Shown: piece after piece, positions 51,005-61,256 of the stretch
How positions within the stretch are numbered: the first letter of the stretch is position 1
Layout of the letters: every line of letters starts with the position of its first letter
DNA from: Acetivibrio straminisolvens JCM 21531
GTDB lineage: Bacteria > Bacillota > Clostridia > Acetivibrionales > Acetivibrionaceae
Reading direction: 5' to 3'
Assembly: GCF_000521465.1 (NCBI RefSeq)
Contig: NZ_BAVR01000013.1
Span: forward strand, 1-64,000
DNA: 64,000 bases
The notes under the pieces: model-generated
The model's database searches: none
Told to the model about the DNA's origin: nothing
The model's input: only the letters and a program-made list of their open reading frames with translations
Position numbers and translations under genes: made by a program

Positions 51005-51679
51005 ATGCTTGATTCACTGTATAACAAAACTGTAGTATGTCCTGTATGTCAAAATAAAATTGAGGTTACAAAAGTTAAATCAAAGGATTGTGTTATTGCA
51101 TCCAGGGATTCGGATTTTTGCATTTATTATGAAAATGTAAATCCGCTTTTCTATGATGTATGGGTTTGCGAACACTGCGGTTATGCGGCACAGCAAGAAA
51201 GATTTGAAAATATTTCGCCGATTGAGGCAAAGATAGTAAAAGAAAATATTTCTAAGTATTGGAAACCTAGAAGCTTCTGTGGGGAAAGGGATATTGAAAA
51301 AGCCATGGAAGCTTTTAAACTTGCGCTTTATAACCTTTGCAAGACCAGCGCAAAACCGATTGAGTTTGCAAAAGTATGCTTACGAATCGCATGGCTCTAT
51401 AGAATGAAAAAGGATGAGCGTGAGATAGAATTTTTAAAATATGCTTTGAGGTACTATAGTGAAACCTATGAAAGTGAAACGTTTCCTGTGGGGAAGCTTG
51501 ATCAGTATACATGTATGTATCTGATTGCAGAGCTGAACCGGCGTGTGGGAAAATATGACGATGCCATATCTTGGTTCAATAAGGTAATAAGCTCTCCTGA
51601 AGCTAGAGCAAATAAAACATTGATGGATAATACCAGGGAGCAGTACCGTTTGGCAAAGGAAGCCAAGGAAAAAGGGTAA
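51005..51679 (+). CDS. DUF2225 family protein
   Basis: A 224 aa cytosolic protein. The N-terminal zinc-ribbon-like part has CPVCQNKIEV and CEHCGYAA, followed by TPR-like helices (IEKAMEAFKLALYNLC, KYDDAISWFNKV). This is the DUF2225 layout. The function is unknown. It lies 27 bases after the VanW gene and is probably cotranscribed. Confidence 0.88.
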   Translation: MLDSLYNKTVVCPVCQNKIEVTKVKSKDCVIASRDSDFCIYYENVNPLFYDVWVCEHCGYAAQQERFENISPIEAKIVKENISKYWKPRSFCGERDIEKAMEAFKLALYNLCKTSAKPIEFAKVCLRIAWLYRMKKDEREIEFLKYALRYYSETYESETFPVGKLDQYTCMYLIAELNRRVGKYDDAISWFNKVISSPEARANKTLMDNTREQYRLAKEAKEKG

Positions 51680-51983
51680 AAATTTCATTTTTTGATAAAT
51701 TAGATCTTTATATTTGTTAAAAATTATGATATACTTATATAAACATAGATATATTGCAAAAAAGATTTTGCAAAAGCAGTTAAAGCATCTGCCTTTTCAG
51801 GATAGAAGCTGAACTTTTCTCAACATATAAATCAATGTATATATTTTTAATATCCAAAATCAATGTAAAATGGTTATTGTAAATAATATAGATTTTTTAC
51901 GTGGAATTAGCCTGTGTAAAGTGTACAAACTTTAGTATTTTTATACAAGTTAACTTGTCGACGGAGTTGCAGCGGAGGTAAAT
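51680..51983. other. AT-rich spacer
   Basis: About 300 bases with no gene and no clear terminator. A short repeat of the GCAAAA type occurs near 51755-51775. It must include the promoter of the AIR-synthase-like gene, but I cannot place it. Confidence 0.4.
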
Positions 51984-52964
51984 ATGGAGATAGGTAAAGT
52001 TCCGAACAGTGTATTAACGGAACTGATAATAAATAAGATTAGGGCGAACAGAAAAGAGATACTCATAAGACCAAAGGTAGGCGAGGATTGCTGTGCTGTG
52101 GATTTCGGCAAGGATGTTTGCGTTCTGTCGTCCGACCCCATTACAGGTGCTGTTAGCGAGGTGGGGCGCCTTGCCGTGCATGTATCCTGCAATGATGTCG
52201 CTTCGTGCGGTGCCGAGCCGTTAGGCCTTCTTATGACAATTCTTGCACCGGAAGGTACCGAAGAAAAGGATATCGAAAGTGTCATGACTCAGATTATCGA
52301 TACTGCCAATTCTTTGAATGTCGATATTATTGGGGGGCATACCGAGATAACTACTGCCGTAAACAGGATAGTTATAATCAGTACTGCCGTAGGAAAGGTA
52401 TTAAAGGATAAGCTGGTTACCACATCGGGGGCAGAGCCTGGAGACGATATTATTGTTACCAAGGCTGCGGGTATCGAAGGAACGGCTATTATAGCCCATG
52501 ACAGAGAAGAAGAGCTGGTAGGCATAATTGGTGCGAATGCTGTGGAACGGGCTAAAGCTTTTATAAATGACGTAAGTGTGCTCAAGGAAGGAATTATAGC
52601 GGGATCCTTTGGAGTAAATTCAATGCACGATGTGACCGAGGGAGGTATACTAGGAGCTGTATGGGAAGTGACAGAAGCCTCGGGAACCGGAGCTGTGGTA
52701 TATAAAACCAAAGTTCCTGTGAAAGATGAAACACAAAAAATCTGCAAAGTTTATGGAATTGATCCTTTAAAGCTTATATCAAGCGGTTGTATGATAATAA
52801 CCTGCAAAGACGGTCCTGCACTTGTAAAAGAGCTTGAAGATAATGGAATAGAGGCGGCTATTATCGGAAAAATAACAGCCGATTTGGATAGAAAGCTTGT
52901 TTATGAGGATAATCAAGTCATTGATATTTGTGAGCCGGGTTCGGATGAGTTATATAAGGTTTGA
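51984..52964 (+). CDS. AIR synthase-related (PurM/HypE superfamily) protein
   Basis: ATP-binding protein of the PurM/HypE/ThiL superfamily, 326 aa. VGEDCCAVDFG and VLSSDPITG are at the N-terminal nucleotide site, then VSCNDVASCGAEPLGLLM and GGHTEIT. The C-terminal domain has MHDVTEGGILGAVWEV. It lacks the C-terminal Cys tail needed for HypE function, and no hydrogenase maturation genes are nearby, so the substrate is unknown. ATG 51984 follows GCGGAGG. Confidence 0.85.
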   Translation: MEIGKVPNSVLTELIINKIRANRKEILIRPKVGEDCCAVDFGKDVCVLSSDPITGAVSEVGRLAVHVSCNDVASCGAEPLGLLMTILAPEGTEEKDIESVMTQIIDTANSLNVDIIGGHTEITTAVNRIVIISTAVGKVLKDKLVTTSGAEPGDDIIVTKAAGIEGTAIIAHDREEELVGIIGANAVERAKAFINDVSVLKEGIIAGSFGVNSMHDVTEGGILGAVWEVTEASGTGAVVYKTKVPVKDETQKICKVYGIDPLKLISSGCMIITCKDGPALVKELEDNGIEAAIIGKITADLDRKLVYEDNQVIDICEPGSDELYKV

Positions 52965-53219
52965 CAAAACGATTCATATAATAGCAATAAAGCATAACTT
53001 TGCAATCCAAGAAAATTTTTTCACAACTCAAAAATTTTTCTTTAAACTGAAGTCTTGTAATATCATAAAATAATATTTTTTAGCAATATAATAAAGTTTC
53101 TAAGGAATTAAAAATCTAACTGTTCTTGTTTTTGAAAACACTATCAAATCAAGTTTCTTAGCTTTCCCAGAGTATATTTAATCATATCTAATTTGCCGAG
53201 AAGGCAGAAAGGAGGAATT

Positions 53220-53747
53220 ATGAGTAGTTGGGTTGCAGTTGTAAGAGAAGAAAGTACCGCAGGTAGCTACTATTTTACGATTCATACACCGGAGGGGCAG
53301 TTGATTATGAAATCAGATTCGTATAAGGAGCGTCGAAGTGCTGCTAAAGGTATTTTGACCTTGAAACTTGCTCTTGTTAACAAAAAAGGTTCGGTAGTGA
53401 TAAGCAAGAGAAATAATCTGTATTATTTTAACGTGTATGCTGGAAACGGAAAGCTACTGGCAAGCAGTGTGGAATTTGACAGTCGTGAGCAATGCGAAAA
53501 AGAAATTGAAACGGTTAAGAAGATGTTTCAAAAAAAGGGGGCCTCTCTAGATAACCGGAAATCAACCCGGGCAAAAAGTGTACCGCTCGATTCTAAAGTG
53601 GTTGATTCGCTGTACAGTTTAGATGCCAATAAACGTGAATCGGATAGAGTGGGCTTTAGACAATGGGAAAACGAAGAATTCTGGTTTAATAAAAATAACG
53701 GAATAAAAAACAATTTCTTTGCAAAACTAATGGGATTCGATAAGTAA
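53220..53747 (+). CDS. DUF1508 (YegP-like) protein with two repeats
   Basis: A 175 aa protein. Two YegP-type units are visible: SYYFTIHTPEGQLIMKSDSY near residue 16 and LYYFNVYAGNGKLLASSVEF near residue 65. A basic linker and a Trp/Phe-rich tail (RQWENEEFWFNKN) follow. ATG 53220 is chosen because AAAGGAGG precedes it. The family function is unknown. It ends 26 bases before the PLC-PLAT gene, so cotranscription is likely. Confidence 0.8.
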   Translation: MSSWVAVVREESTAGSYYFTIHTPEGQLIMKSDSYKERRSAAKGILTLKLALVNKKGSVVISKRNNLYYFNVYAGNGKLLASSVEFDSREQCEKEIETVKKMFQKKGASLDNRKSTRAKSVPLDSKVVDSLYSLDANKRESDRVGFRQWENEEFWFNKNNGIKNNFFAKLMGFDK

Positions 53748-53773
53748 AAAACTAAATAAATGGAGGTGTACAT

Positions 53774-56336
53774 ATGAAACCAAAAGGGCATATATTGTCG
53801 GCAAATTTACTTCGAGATGAACTGATAAAAAACAATGGGTGCCTTTATCTTGAAGAGTACGAGAACGGAAAGATGGTAAGAAAAGAATACAAAGTACCGG
53901 ATATGTTTTATAGAGCTATAAAAATTGTCCTACATATTTTCGCGGCGGTGCAGTAGGACCGGACTTCTTTCCTGATATTTTTGAAGGGCAGGGGGGGATA
54001 CACCCGAGAGATTCGGGCAAATGGCTTCCCTATATGCAAGAGAAGCTTTTAACCTACTCCCCGGCAGATAATGATTTTAATGAAGCGTTGGCTTTTTATC
54101 TGGGATATATGATACATTATGCTGGTGATATGTTTACACACGATTATGTAAATGATTATGCCGGCGGTCCATTCCCTGAAATCTCCAGCATTTTGGAAGC
54201 GGTTGATGATTGGAAAAAAATAAGTCTGGATAACCCCATATTCCAAAAAATCAGAATTATCATTATACATTTCGCAATAGAAACTCATCTGGATAATTTA
54301 ATAAGCTACGACCATTCTGAGGATGATTTCCGCATTGACATTCCTATAAGCTTTCTTCGAACCTGTTTTGCAACGCGGGGCGCTATAGAGGAAACAAATG
54401 CATTGAAAGGAAAAAGCGGGGTGTCGAAAGGGAAATTTACAGATTTCAACTTTTTGGAGCGTTTTGTATTCTATTATGAGAGGCTTCTCGAAGAAAATGC
54501 TCAAGGGGGATCGGTATCCCTCACTGATATTACGGAAAGAGGAGAGTATATTGAAAGATGGCTTAGGGTTTGGGGCGAATTTACGCAGAGAATAATCGAC
54601 AAAGGTTTCTCGGAAGCATGGTCTGACTATAAACCGGATTTTATTGATTTGCTGGCTAATTATTTGTGTAGTTCGGAAGAGGCAAGAAATACTTGGGAAC
54701 TCTTTTCTTCAGTTGCAAGACTGTTCTCTGATTTATCAATCCCTTTCATTGATGTAATAAGTGAAGAGATTGAAGATATTATTGAGGACAAAATACTCCT
54801 TCCTTATGTTCGTCCCATTGCGGCGTATATTACCGGCAGAGACCCGAAATATATAGATGACTATGATGAGGCCATTGAAAGCATTAAAGAGCATTTCGCC
54901 AATCCTGCAAAGCTCTTCCTTTCATTGGGAATGAATAATCTTCAGCAAAAATTGGAGAAGGAATGGGGCGAATTCTGGAAAAAGAATGACTGCTTTGACC
55001 AGCCGTTTCCCGAATTTAAACGCTGTTTGAACATGGGGAAACTATGCCTTATCGGAACTGACAACATAAACAAAATAATAGACAAGTATTATGAAAAACC
55101 AAAGGCAGGCGAGCCTGATTGCGAGAAAACGGAGATTAAGCTTCACAAGCACACCTTACAGTGGTCATTGCATGAGATTATGGTTGTTGCCACGACTGCA
55201 AAGTCAGGAAACGCAAGTACTACAAGCAAGGTATTCTTTGGTTTGAAAACAAGCAATAATATGGAAGATAAGGACTTTGAAATACAATTGAATAGTGGAC
55301 TGGTGGGACTGACAATACCGGGAAGTTGTGCGCGTGTACACCATATTCTGCCGTCGGTGGTGCCTATATCAAGCATAAAGTCTTTTACCCTTCGTCTTGC
55401 AGGCAGTAACCAATGGAAAGCAGAGAATATATATGTAATTGATGTAAGAACCGGTATCATGCTTGCAAAAGCATCCAATATTACGCTGGATGGTGGAAAG
55501 ACCATTGAAATAGGTGTATTAGAACATCTTGAGGATGCATATTGCCAATTGCAAGATGGGGCTACAAGAGTAACTACCATAACTGGCTTATGGTTACTAT
55601 CAAAACCAGCAGTGACTTTGGTTCGGGAACGGACGGAGATGTTATATTTAAAATGGAGACAACTCAGGGAAATGTGGAACATGTGCTCGATAAAAGTTTT
55701 TACAATGATTTTGAAAGGGGAGATCTCGATACATATCCCTTTCAAATTCGCAACCCTATAGATTATAATGAAATTAAGAATTTTTATATAAGAAAGAGGG
55801 GTGGAAGTGATTGGAAGCCTGAACATATAACTGTGTGTGATCGTAGAACCGGAATATGTCTGGCTCATCACAGATTTAGCGGAAAAGTTACATCGGCGTG
55901 GACCCTTGTTCCCTTTGACAGGACATACATGGACAATTTTATAAATAGGGACGAGGGTTTGGGAATATGCAGGCTTCAGGTAGTGATAAAAACAAGCAAC
56001 GATTTGTGGTCCGGAACTGATGATAATGTATATATGGAGATAAAATTTGACGACGGCGAACACAAAGTTTATCTTAATACGGATTGGCACAATGATTTTG
56101 AAAGAGGAGATGTCGACACTTTCAATATTAATCTGCCTAGAAGGGTTCAAAAGTCTTCTATCAAATCCTTTGAATTCTATAAAAAAGGAAGCGACGATTG
56201 GAAGATAGAATGGATAAAAATAAGTGATATAGAGACAGGAGAAGTGCTTTGTTATGAGCAAGGCATTAACCGGAAGCTGAATTTATCGGGAGAACGCGTT
56301 GTTATATCAAGCGGTTATTGGAACGACCCTGTATAG
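53774..56336 (+). CDS. Zinc-dependent phospholipase C-like protein with three PLAT domains (two frame breaks)
   Basis: About 854 aa after repair. The N-terminal region resembles the zinc-dependent phospholipase C family: HILSANLL, GPDFFPD, then YLGYMIHYAGDMFTHDYVN and HFAIETHLDNLI supply the expected His/Asp/Glu ligands. A helical middle region follows. The C-terminal third holds three PLAT/LH2 modules, the last two clearly repeated (VTIKTSSDFGSGTDGDV and VVIKTSNDLWSGTDDNV, each with NDFERGD-DT). Single bases are missing near 53938 (repair gives LHIFRGGAVGPDFFPD) and about 55543. No signal peptide is visible. PLC plus PLAT recalls Clostridium perfringens alpha-toxin, but secretion and activity are unproven. 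Confidence 0.8.
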
Positions 56337-56417
56337 ATAGATATGGATTTGGCATACAGAGCTAAATCCTGAAGTAAAGTCATTTCCAAAAGCATATTCT
56401 TATATATTTAAACACTA

Positions 56418-56460
56418 ACCGGGATAGCTTGAAAATCAAAGCTTATTCCGGTTTTGATTT
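56418..56460 (+). terminator. Terminator after the PLC-PLAT gene
   Basis: ACCGGGATAGCTT pairs imperfectly with AAGCTTATTCCGGT (56418-56452), followed by TTTGATTTTTT. Confidence 0.8.
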
Positions 56461-56589
56461 TTTGGTTTGATTTTGCAGAAAATTAATTTTAAAGGTCTTG
56501 GGTAGAGATAATGTTTATGCTTTGGCCGCGCGTTTGTCGAAAATAGTTGTTGACATAGTAGGAAATTATTATTATAATTTTATTGGTTA

Positions 56590-56785
56590 AGTGAATAAAG
56601 CGGATGATTGTCATGGGAGAGTCATTGGAGATATTCCGATGCACCGAAGGAGTGATACTTTCAGGTTTGTGACCATGGCCGGACGCACCTCTGGAGAGAC
56701 CGTAAAGGCGCCGAAGGGGCAAATGAATGGTTCCGTAGAGGACGATTCAGAAATCTCTCAGGCAAAAGGACAGAGAAGTGTTTTT
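56590..56785 (+). ncRNA. Tandem glycine riboswitch
   Basis: Two aptamers in series upstream of glyA. The first has GGGAGAGTC, GCACCGAAGGAG and CTCTGGAGAGACC. The second has GGAGAGACCG, GGCGCCGAAGGGGCAA and CTCTCAGGCAAAAGGACAGAG. These are the conserved blocks of gcvT-type glycine riboswitches in correct order. It controls glyA, about 140 bases downstream. A reading frame in this stretch is not coding. Confidence 0.93.
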
Positions 56786-56925
56786 ATTTTTATGGGCTAA
56801 TATAGTTTGGGACTCCTTTTTTGCCAGTCTTTTCGGAGGTCAAATCCTTTGGATTTGGCTTTTTCTGTTATTTTAATTCATATTAATCGGAATTTTATGT
56901 TCCCTTAATTTATAGGAGGTTTTTT

Positions 56926-58162
56926 ATGTATTGTTTGAAAGAAGTATCGAAAATCGATCCCGAAGTTGCAAAGGCAATCGAACTTGAGATTAATCGTCAG
57001 AGAAATAAGATAGAACTTATTGCATCTGAAAATTTGTCAGTAAAGCGGTAATAGAAGCAATGGGTACACCGCTCACCAACAAATATGCTGAAGGATATCC
57101 GGGAAAAAGGTATTACGGCGGCTGTGAATATGTTGATATTGTTGAAAATCTTGCTATTGAACGGGCTAAAAAAATATTCGGAGCAGAGCATGCAAATGTT
57201 CAGCCTCATTCAGGAGCTCAGGCAAACATGGCTGTGTTTTTTGCAGTTCTGAATCCCGGGGATACGATTCTTGGAATGAACCTTTCCCATGGGGGCCATT
57301 TAAGCCATGGAAGCCCTGTAAATATGTCCGGAAAGTATTTCAATGTTGTATCCTATGGAGTAAGTCAGGAAGATTGCAGGATAGACTATGAGGAAGTGAG
57401 AAAGCTTGCAAAGGAGCACAGGCCCAAACTTATAGTTGCAGGTGCCAGTGCATACCCCAGAATAATTGATTTTAAAGCTTTCAGAGATATTGCAGACGAA
57501 GTTGGCGCATATTTGATGGTGGATATTGCCCATATAGCAGGACTTGTTGCTGCAGGACTTCATCCGAATCCTGTTCCTTATGCCCACTTTGTTACTACTA
57601 CCACTCACAAGACTTTGAGAGGTCCGAGGGGCGGACTTATACTGTGCAGCAATGAGTATGCGAAAATGATTGACAAAGCTGTATTCCCTGGAATACAAGG
57701 TGGTCCGTTGATGCATGTTATTGCAGCAAAAGCGGTAAGTTTTGCTGAAGTGTTGACCGATGAATTCAAACAATATCAGAAACAGATAGTAAAGAATGCA
57801 AGTACTCTTGCCAACTCCTTGATGGAAAAAGGTATCAACCTTGTTTCGGGAGGAACGGACAACCATCTTATGCTGGTTGATTTGAGAAATAAAGGTCTTA
57901 CAGGCAAGTACGTTCAACATATTCTTGATGAAGTATACATTACCGTAAATAAAAACGGAATTCCTTTTGACCCTGAAAGTCCGTTTGTTACCAGCGGTAT
58001 CAGAATAGGTACACCGGCTGTTACAGCAAGGGGAATGAAGGAAGAGGATATGTTGAGATTGCAGATCTGATTAACCTCACTATAACTGATTATGAAAATT
58101 CAAAAGATGCCGTAAAGGAAAGAGTAAAGGCTCTTTGCGATAAATATCCTCTGTATGAATAA
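56926..58162 (+). CDS. glyA: Serine hydroxymethyltransferase GlyA (two frame breaks)
   Basis: PLP enzyme that interconverts serine and glycine with tetrahydrofolate, about 412 aa. The PLP lysine is in [14 protein letters not shown], and [20 protein letters not shown] is a family hallmark. Bases are missing near 57040 (repair gives [16 protein letters not shown]) and near 58052 (repair gives [19 protein letters not shown]), moving the stop to 58160. ATG 56926 follows AGGAGG. The glycine riboswitch in the leader ties its expression to glycine level. Confidence 0.96.
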
Positions 58163-58177
58163 AGTTTTACCGATAAG

Positions 58178-58212
58178 AAGACACCGGAGAAAAATTTCCG
58201 GTGTCTTTTTTC
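58178..58212 (+). terminator. Terminator after glyA
   Basis: AAGACACCGGA (58178-58188) pairs with TCCGGTGTCTT (58196-58206) and runs into a T-run. Confidence 0.92.
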
Positions 58213-58308
58213 AGACAAAATAAATGTTTTGGCGTACTTATATAATAGCACTATGCGGTATAAAATACCGGTTTGCTATACTGATAAAATTTGGGAGGAG
58301 GATCCTTT

Positions 58309-58503
58309 ATGAAGAAAATGTATCTTTCGGATTCAGATAAAATTATTGGCGGAGTGTGTGGAGGGGTTGCTGAATATTTCGAGATTGATTCTACTCTCAT
58401 AAGGCTTATTACTGTGGTAGGTACCGTTTTCACCGGATTTTTCGCCGGTATTATTATTTATATTGTTGCAATGGTTATAGTGCCCAAAAAGACCTTCTTT
58501 TAA
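58309..58503 (+). CDS. PspC domain protein
   Basis: A 64 aa membrane protein. The N-terminal half [19 protein letters not shown] is the PspC signature, and one membrane helix ([20 protein letters not shown]) follows. PspC-like proteins sense or buffer membrane stress in other bacteria. ATG 58309 follows GGGAGGAGG. It is a single-gene unit between glyA and the convergent transglutaminase operon. Confidence 0.9.
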   Translation: MKKMYLSDSDKIIGGVCGGVAEYFEIDSTLIRLITVVGTVFTGFFAGIIIYIVAMVIVPKKTFF

Positions 58504-58545
58504 AGTCCGTCTTTTGAGAAAAGTTTATGGAGAAGTTATAAGTTA

Positions 58546-58585
58546 AGAGACTATAGAGGCTTTAAAGTAAGACTCTATAGTCTCT
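58546..58585. terminator. Inverted repeat between convergent genes
   Basis: AGAGACTATAGAG (58546-58558) pairs perfectly with CTCTATAGTCTCT (58573-58585), a 13-bp stem. It lies between the PspC gene and the minus-strand transglutaminase gene, and may act as a shared terminator although T-runs are poor on both sides. Confidence 0.55.
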
Positions 58586-58601
58586 TGACAATCGGAGAAT
58601 T

Positions 58602-61256
58602 TCATATCTTTCCAAGTATATGTGCAAATAAGAAGTATTTTATGCGTCCCATGGAGCTTCGTGTTTTTGAAATCATGGGCTCATAAAATTTCAAAACACA
58701 AGTCCTGTCTGTTTCGGTTACTTCATTGCGGCTGTATCTGGCTTTTACAAATACGGTAGCAACATCGATAAACTTTCCTGGTGCAAAGTAACCATAATTG
58801 TCAAGCCTTTTGGCATATTCAAGCGGGGTTTCTCCCGAACGTACAGGCATGTACTGGTATAAAAGATGATTTAGGTATATTTCGTACAATTTTATTACTG
58901 CCTCTTTAGGCGGCATATTTAAGATGGACTTAAGCTTGCGGTTTCGCCTGATTTTATTGATACCGATGATAATCAGCACCAGAGAAACAAAGCCCAGTAA
59001 TGTCAAGACTATAATCAAGACGGTAATAATAAACGGATTTTGGCTTTGAACAGGTTGGGGAGCCATGTCAGGCTTGTTGCCTTCATCGTTATTCTGATTT
59101 TGAGAATCGTTAGCGGTTTGAGGAATCATTCCGCTTGTGTTGTGTACAAAGCCTCCGGAACTGTAAAACAAATCTTGCTGATAGACAGGAGTCGGTTCAA
59201 AGGCAACCCAGCCAAATCCCTCAAAGTAAATCTCCGGCCAGGCGTGAGCCTGTCTATTTGTAATTTCATACACATTTCCTTTTGATTTTGAAGGGAGAAC
59301 GAATCCCTCAACATACCGGGCAGGAAGTCCTATACTGCGTGCAAGAATTACCATGGCAGAGGCAAAATACACGCAATAGCCTTCCTTTTTATCAAACAGA
59401 AAGTAATCTACAAAATCCCTGTCAGCTGGTGAATCTCCCGGAGTCAGTGTATAGCTGAAGGTTGTCGAAAGATATTTTTCAATTGCTTTTGCCCGGTCAA
59501 AATTATTGGTTTCGCTGTCGGTTATTGATAGGGCAAGGTCTTTTACTCTTTTAGGCATCTCGTAAGGTATCTTGAGATAAGTATCGTAAATATAACCTGA
59601 ATTGGAGTTTAATGATTTTAGCTCATACAGTTTTTTTACATATTTTGAATCGTTAAGTTCGTTAACGCTAAATTTGATATAGTGTTTTAGATTTTCGTTG
59701 CCAAAAATGCCGTCAAGATTCCATTCATCTATGAAAACAGTAACGAGATATTCATATAACAGGTCACTTAAAGCCATATCTTCCGGAGCATTTCTTATTA
59801 TATTTTTTAATGAATATTCATATGTTGTTTTCCAAAGTTCCGAATGATGAAATCTTTCCGCTTCATCCAAGAGTTCCTTTAAGTACTCGCTGTAGAAATA
59901 TTCATAGGTTTCATCGGTCAGTCTGTTTAGCTCAAGGCTGTACAGGCCGCGGGTACTTTGCCTTAGAAGTTTTTTGAAATCTTCGCTGGCAGTGTTCAGA
60001 CTATAACTGTCAAAGGAATAGGTGAAATTCATATTTAAAAATTTATCGGAGGTAAATACGCCATCTTGGTTAATTAATACTATATCGTCTATGTTGGGTG
60101 AAAATATAAAGTTTTCCGACTTTAACGGTACAAAAAGGGATTTGGTTCTTATATTCGTGTACTTTACTTTCACATTGCGTTTTGAAATAATGTCGGGAAT
60201 AATTTCGTCGGTTTCCGCAAATTCATATATGTTGCCGTCTGGGTCTGCTTTGCTGGCAAGAAGGGGTAAGCCCGTTTTCATTTCTATTATGTCAAGGCTC
60301 ATTTTGTTTAAACTGTCTATAGAACTATTGACTAATTGTAAGTTGGTCCAGCTGTTTCCTGTGTATAAATCGCATGCCCGGCCTCTAAGATAAATACTTC
60401 GGTCGGTTGTAACTTCCATTATCTTAATATCATTCGGATTAATATTTCCGCCTAAATTCTCATCATTTTCAAATCCGGTGGAGTAAAAGGAAAAATAATC
60501 TGAGTCAAAGCCGAGGGGGTTTTTGCCGTGAATGCTTAACCAAAATTGATTGTAAAAGCTGTTGAGTTTGTCATCCACCATTTCCATTCGATGGGTTTGG
60601 ATCTTACAGGTATTGAATTTGTCAGAAAGACTATGAGGATGCATATGGGGGCGATTCCAATTATAAATCCCGATGCTGGTAAAATCGTTATTTGAGCTTT
60701 CCAAGCACTTTTTTTTGTATATATGCATTAAGTAGTAGGTGAGTATTGATGCAACAAAGGTATAGAAAGATATATAAGCATGAGGCATGAAGAAATCCAG
60801 TATCCACTGGGATACGAAAATAATTGCTCCGCTTGATGCAATAATTATAAAGTTGAATTTTTTTATAGTGAATATAAATACAAGCAGTGTCAGCGACACA
60901 GCAAGGAAGACGGTGATGAAAAAAGGGAAGTAGTTGTCCGGAAGTAAAACCTCGTCATTAATATATTTAATAAGCCATTCGAAGGGTTGAATGATATATA
61001 CCAAATCTCCTTTGGCAGCTAAGAATATAGTACCTGCCGCCAGAGAGGATATTATTATCGGTACACTAATTTTTGAGACGGACCTGTTTGCAAACAGCAC
61101 CGAATATATAAAAAGAATGAAAGTTACTAGCCCCAAGATATAAAAAGACGAATAAGGAAAACTAAGTGTGGTAGTAAGGGGATAAACCAGGCTAAAGCTC
61201 ATTAGAGCTGCCAGAATGAAATTGGCAAAATAATCAAGCAATCTTTTGGTATCCAT
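58602..61256 (-). CDS. Transglutaminase-like membrane protein (TgpA type)
   Basis: An 884 aa membrane protein. Several helices fill about residues 10-185, then comes a large extracytosolic region with the transglutaminase core: GYCVYFASAM (Cys), QAHAWPEIYF (His) and WVAFEPTP (Glu in place of the usual Asp, common in Firmicutes). One more helix near residue 750 and a C-terminal DUF4129-like part follow. It forms the third gene of a MoxR-DUF58-transglutaminase operon, a common set thought to act in cell-envelope maturation. The start overlaps the DUF58 gene end by 55 bases. Confidence 0.9.
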   Translation of the reverse strand: MDTKRLLDYFANFILAALMSFSLVYPLTTTLSFPYSSFYILGLVTFILFIYSVLFANRSVSKISVPIIISSLAAGTIFLAAKGDLVYIIQPFEWLIKYINDEVLLPDNYFPFFITVFLAVSLTLLVFIFTIKKFNFIIIASSGAIIFVSQWILDFFMPHAYISFYTFVASILTYYLMHIYKKKCLESSNNDFTSIGIYNWNRPHMHPHSLSDKFNTCKIQTHRMEMVDDKLNSFYNQFWLSIHGKNPLGFDSDYFSFYSTGFENDENLGGNINPNDIKIMEVTTDRSIYLRGRACDLYTGNSWTNLQLVNSSIDSLNKMSLDIIEMKTGLPLLASKADPDGNIYEFAETDEIIPDIISKRNVKVKYTNIRTKSLFVPLKSENFIFSPNIDDIVLINQDGVFTSDKFLNMNFTYSFDSYSLNTASEDFKKLLRQSTRGLYSLELNRLTDETYEYFYSEYLKELLDEAERFHHSELWKTTYEYSLKNIIRNAPEDMALSDLLYEYLVTVFIDEWNLDGIFGNENLKHYIKFSVNELNDSKYVKKLYELKSLNSNSGYIYDTYLKIPYEMPKRVKDLALSITDSETNNFDRAKAIEKYLSTTFSYTLTPGDSPADRDFVDYFLFDKKEGYCVYFASAMVILARSIGLPARYVEGFVLPSKSKGNVYEITNRQAHAWPEIYFEGFGWVAFEPTPVYQQDLFYSSGGFVHNTSGMIPQTANDSQNQNNDEGNKPDMAPQPVQSQNPFIITVLIIVLTLLGFVSLVLIIIGINKIRRNRKLKSILNMPPKEAVIKLYEIYLNHLLYQYMPVRSGETPLEYAKRLDNYGYFAPGKFIDVATVFVKARYSRNEVTETDRTCVLKFYEPMISKTRSSMGRIKYFLFAHILGKI

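Noticed and set aside
55143-56261. Long minus-strand frame (372 codons) opposite the PLC-PLAT gene
   Set aside because: The plus strand encodes clear PLC and PLAT motifs; the antisense frame has no recognisable features.
56591-56800. Plus-strand reading frame of 69 codons upstream of glyA
   Set aside because: It lies entirely inside the tandem glycine riboswitch and shows no protein-like composition.
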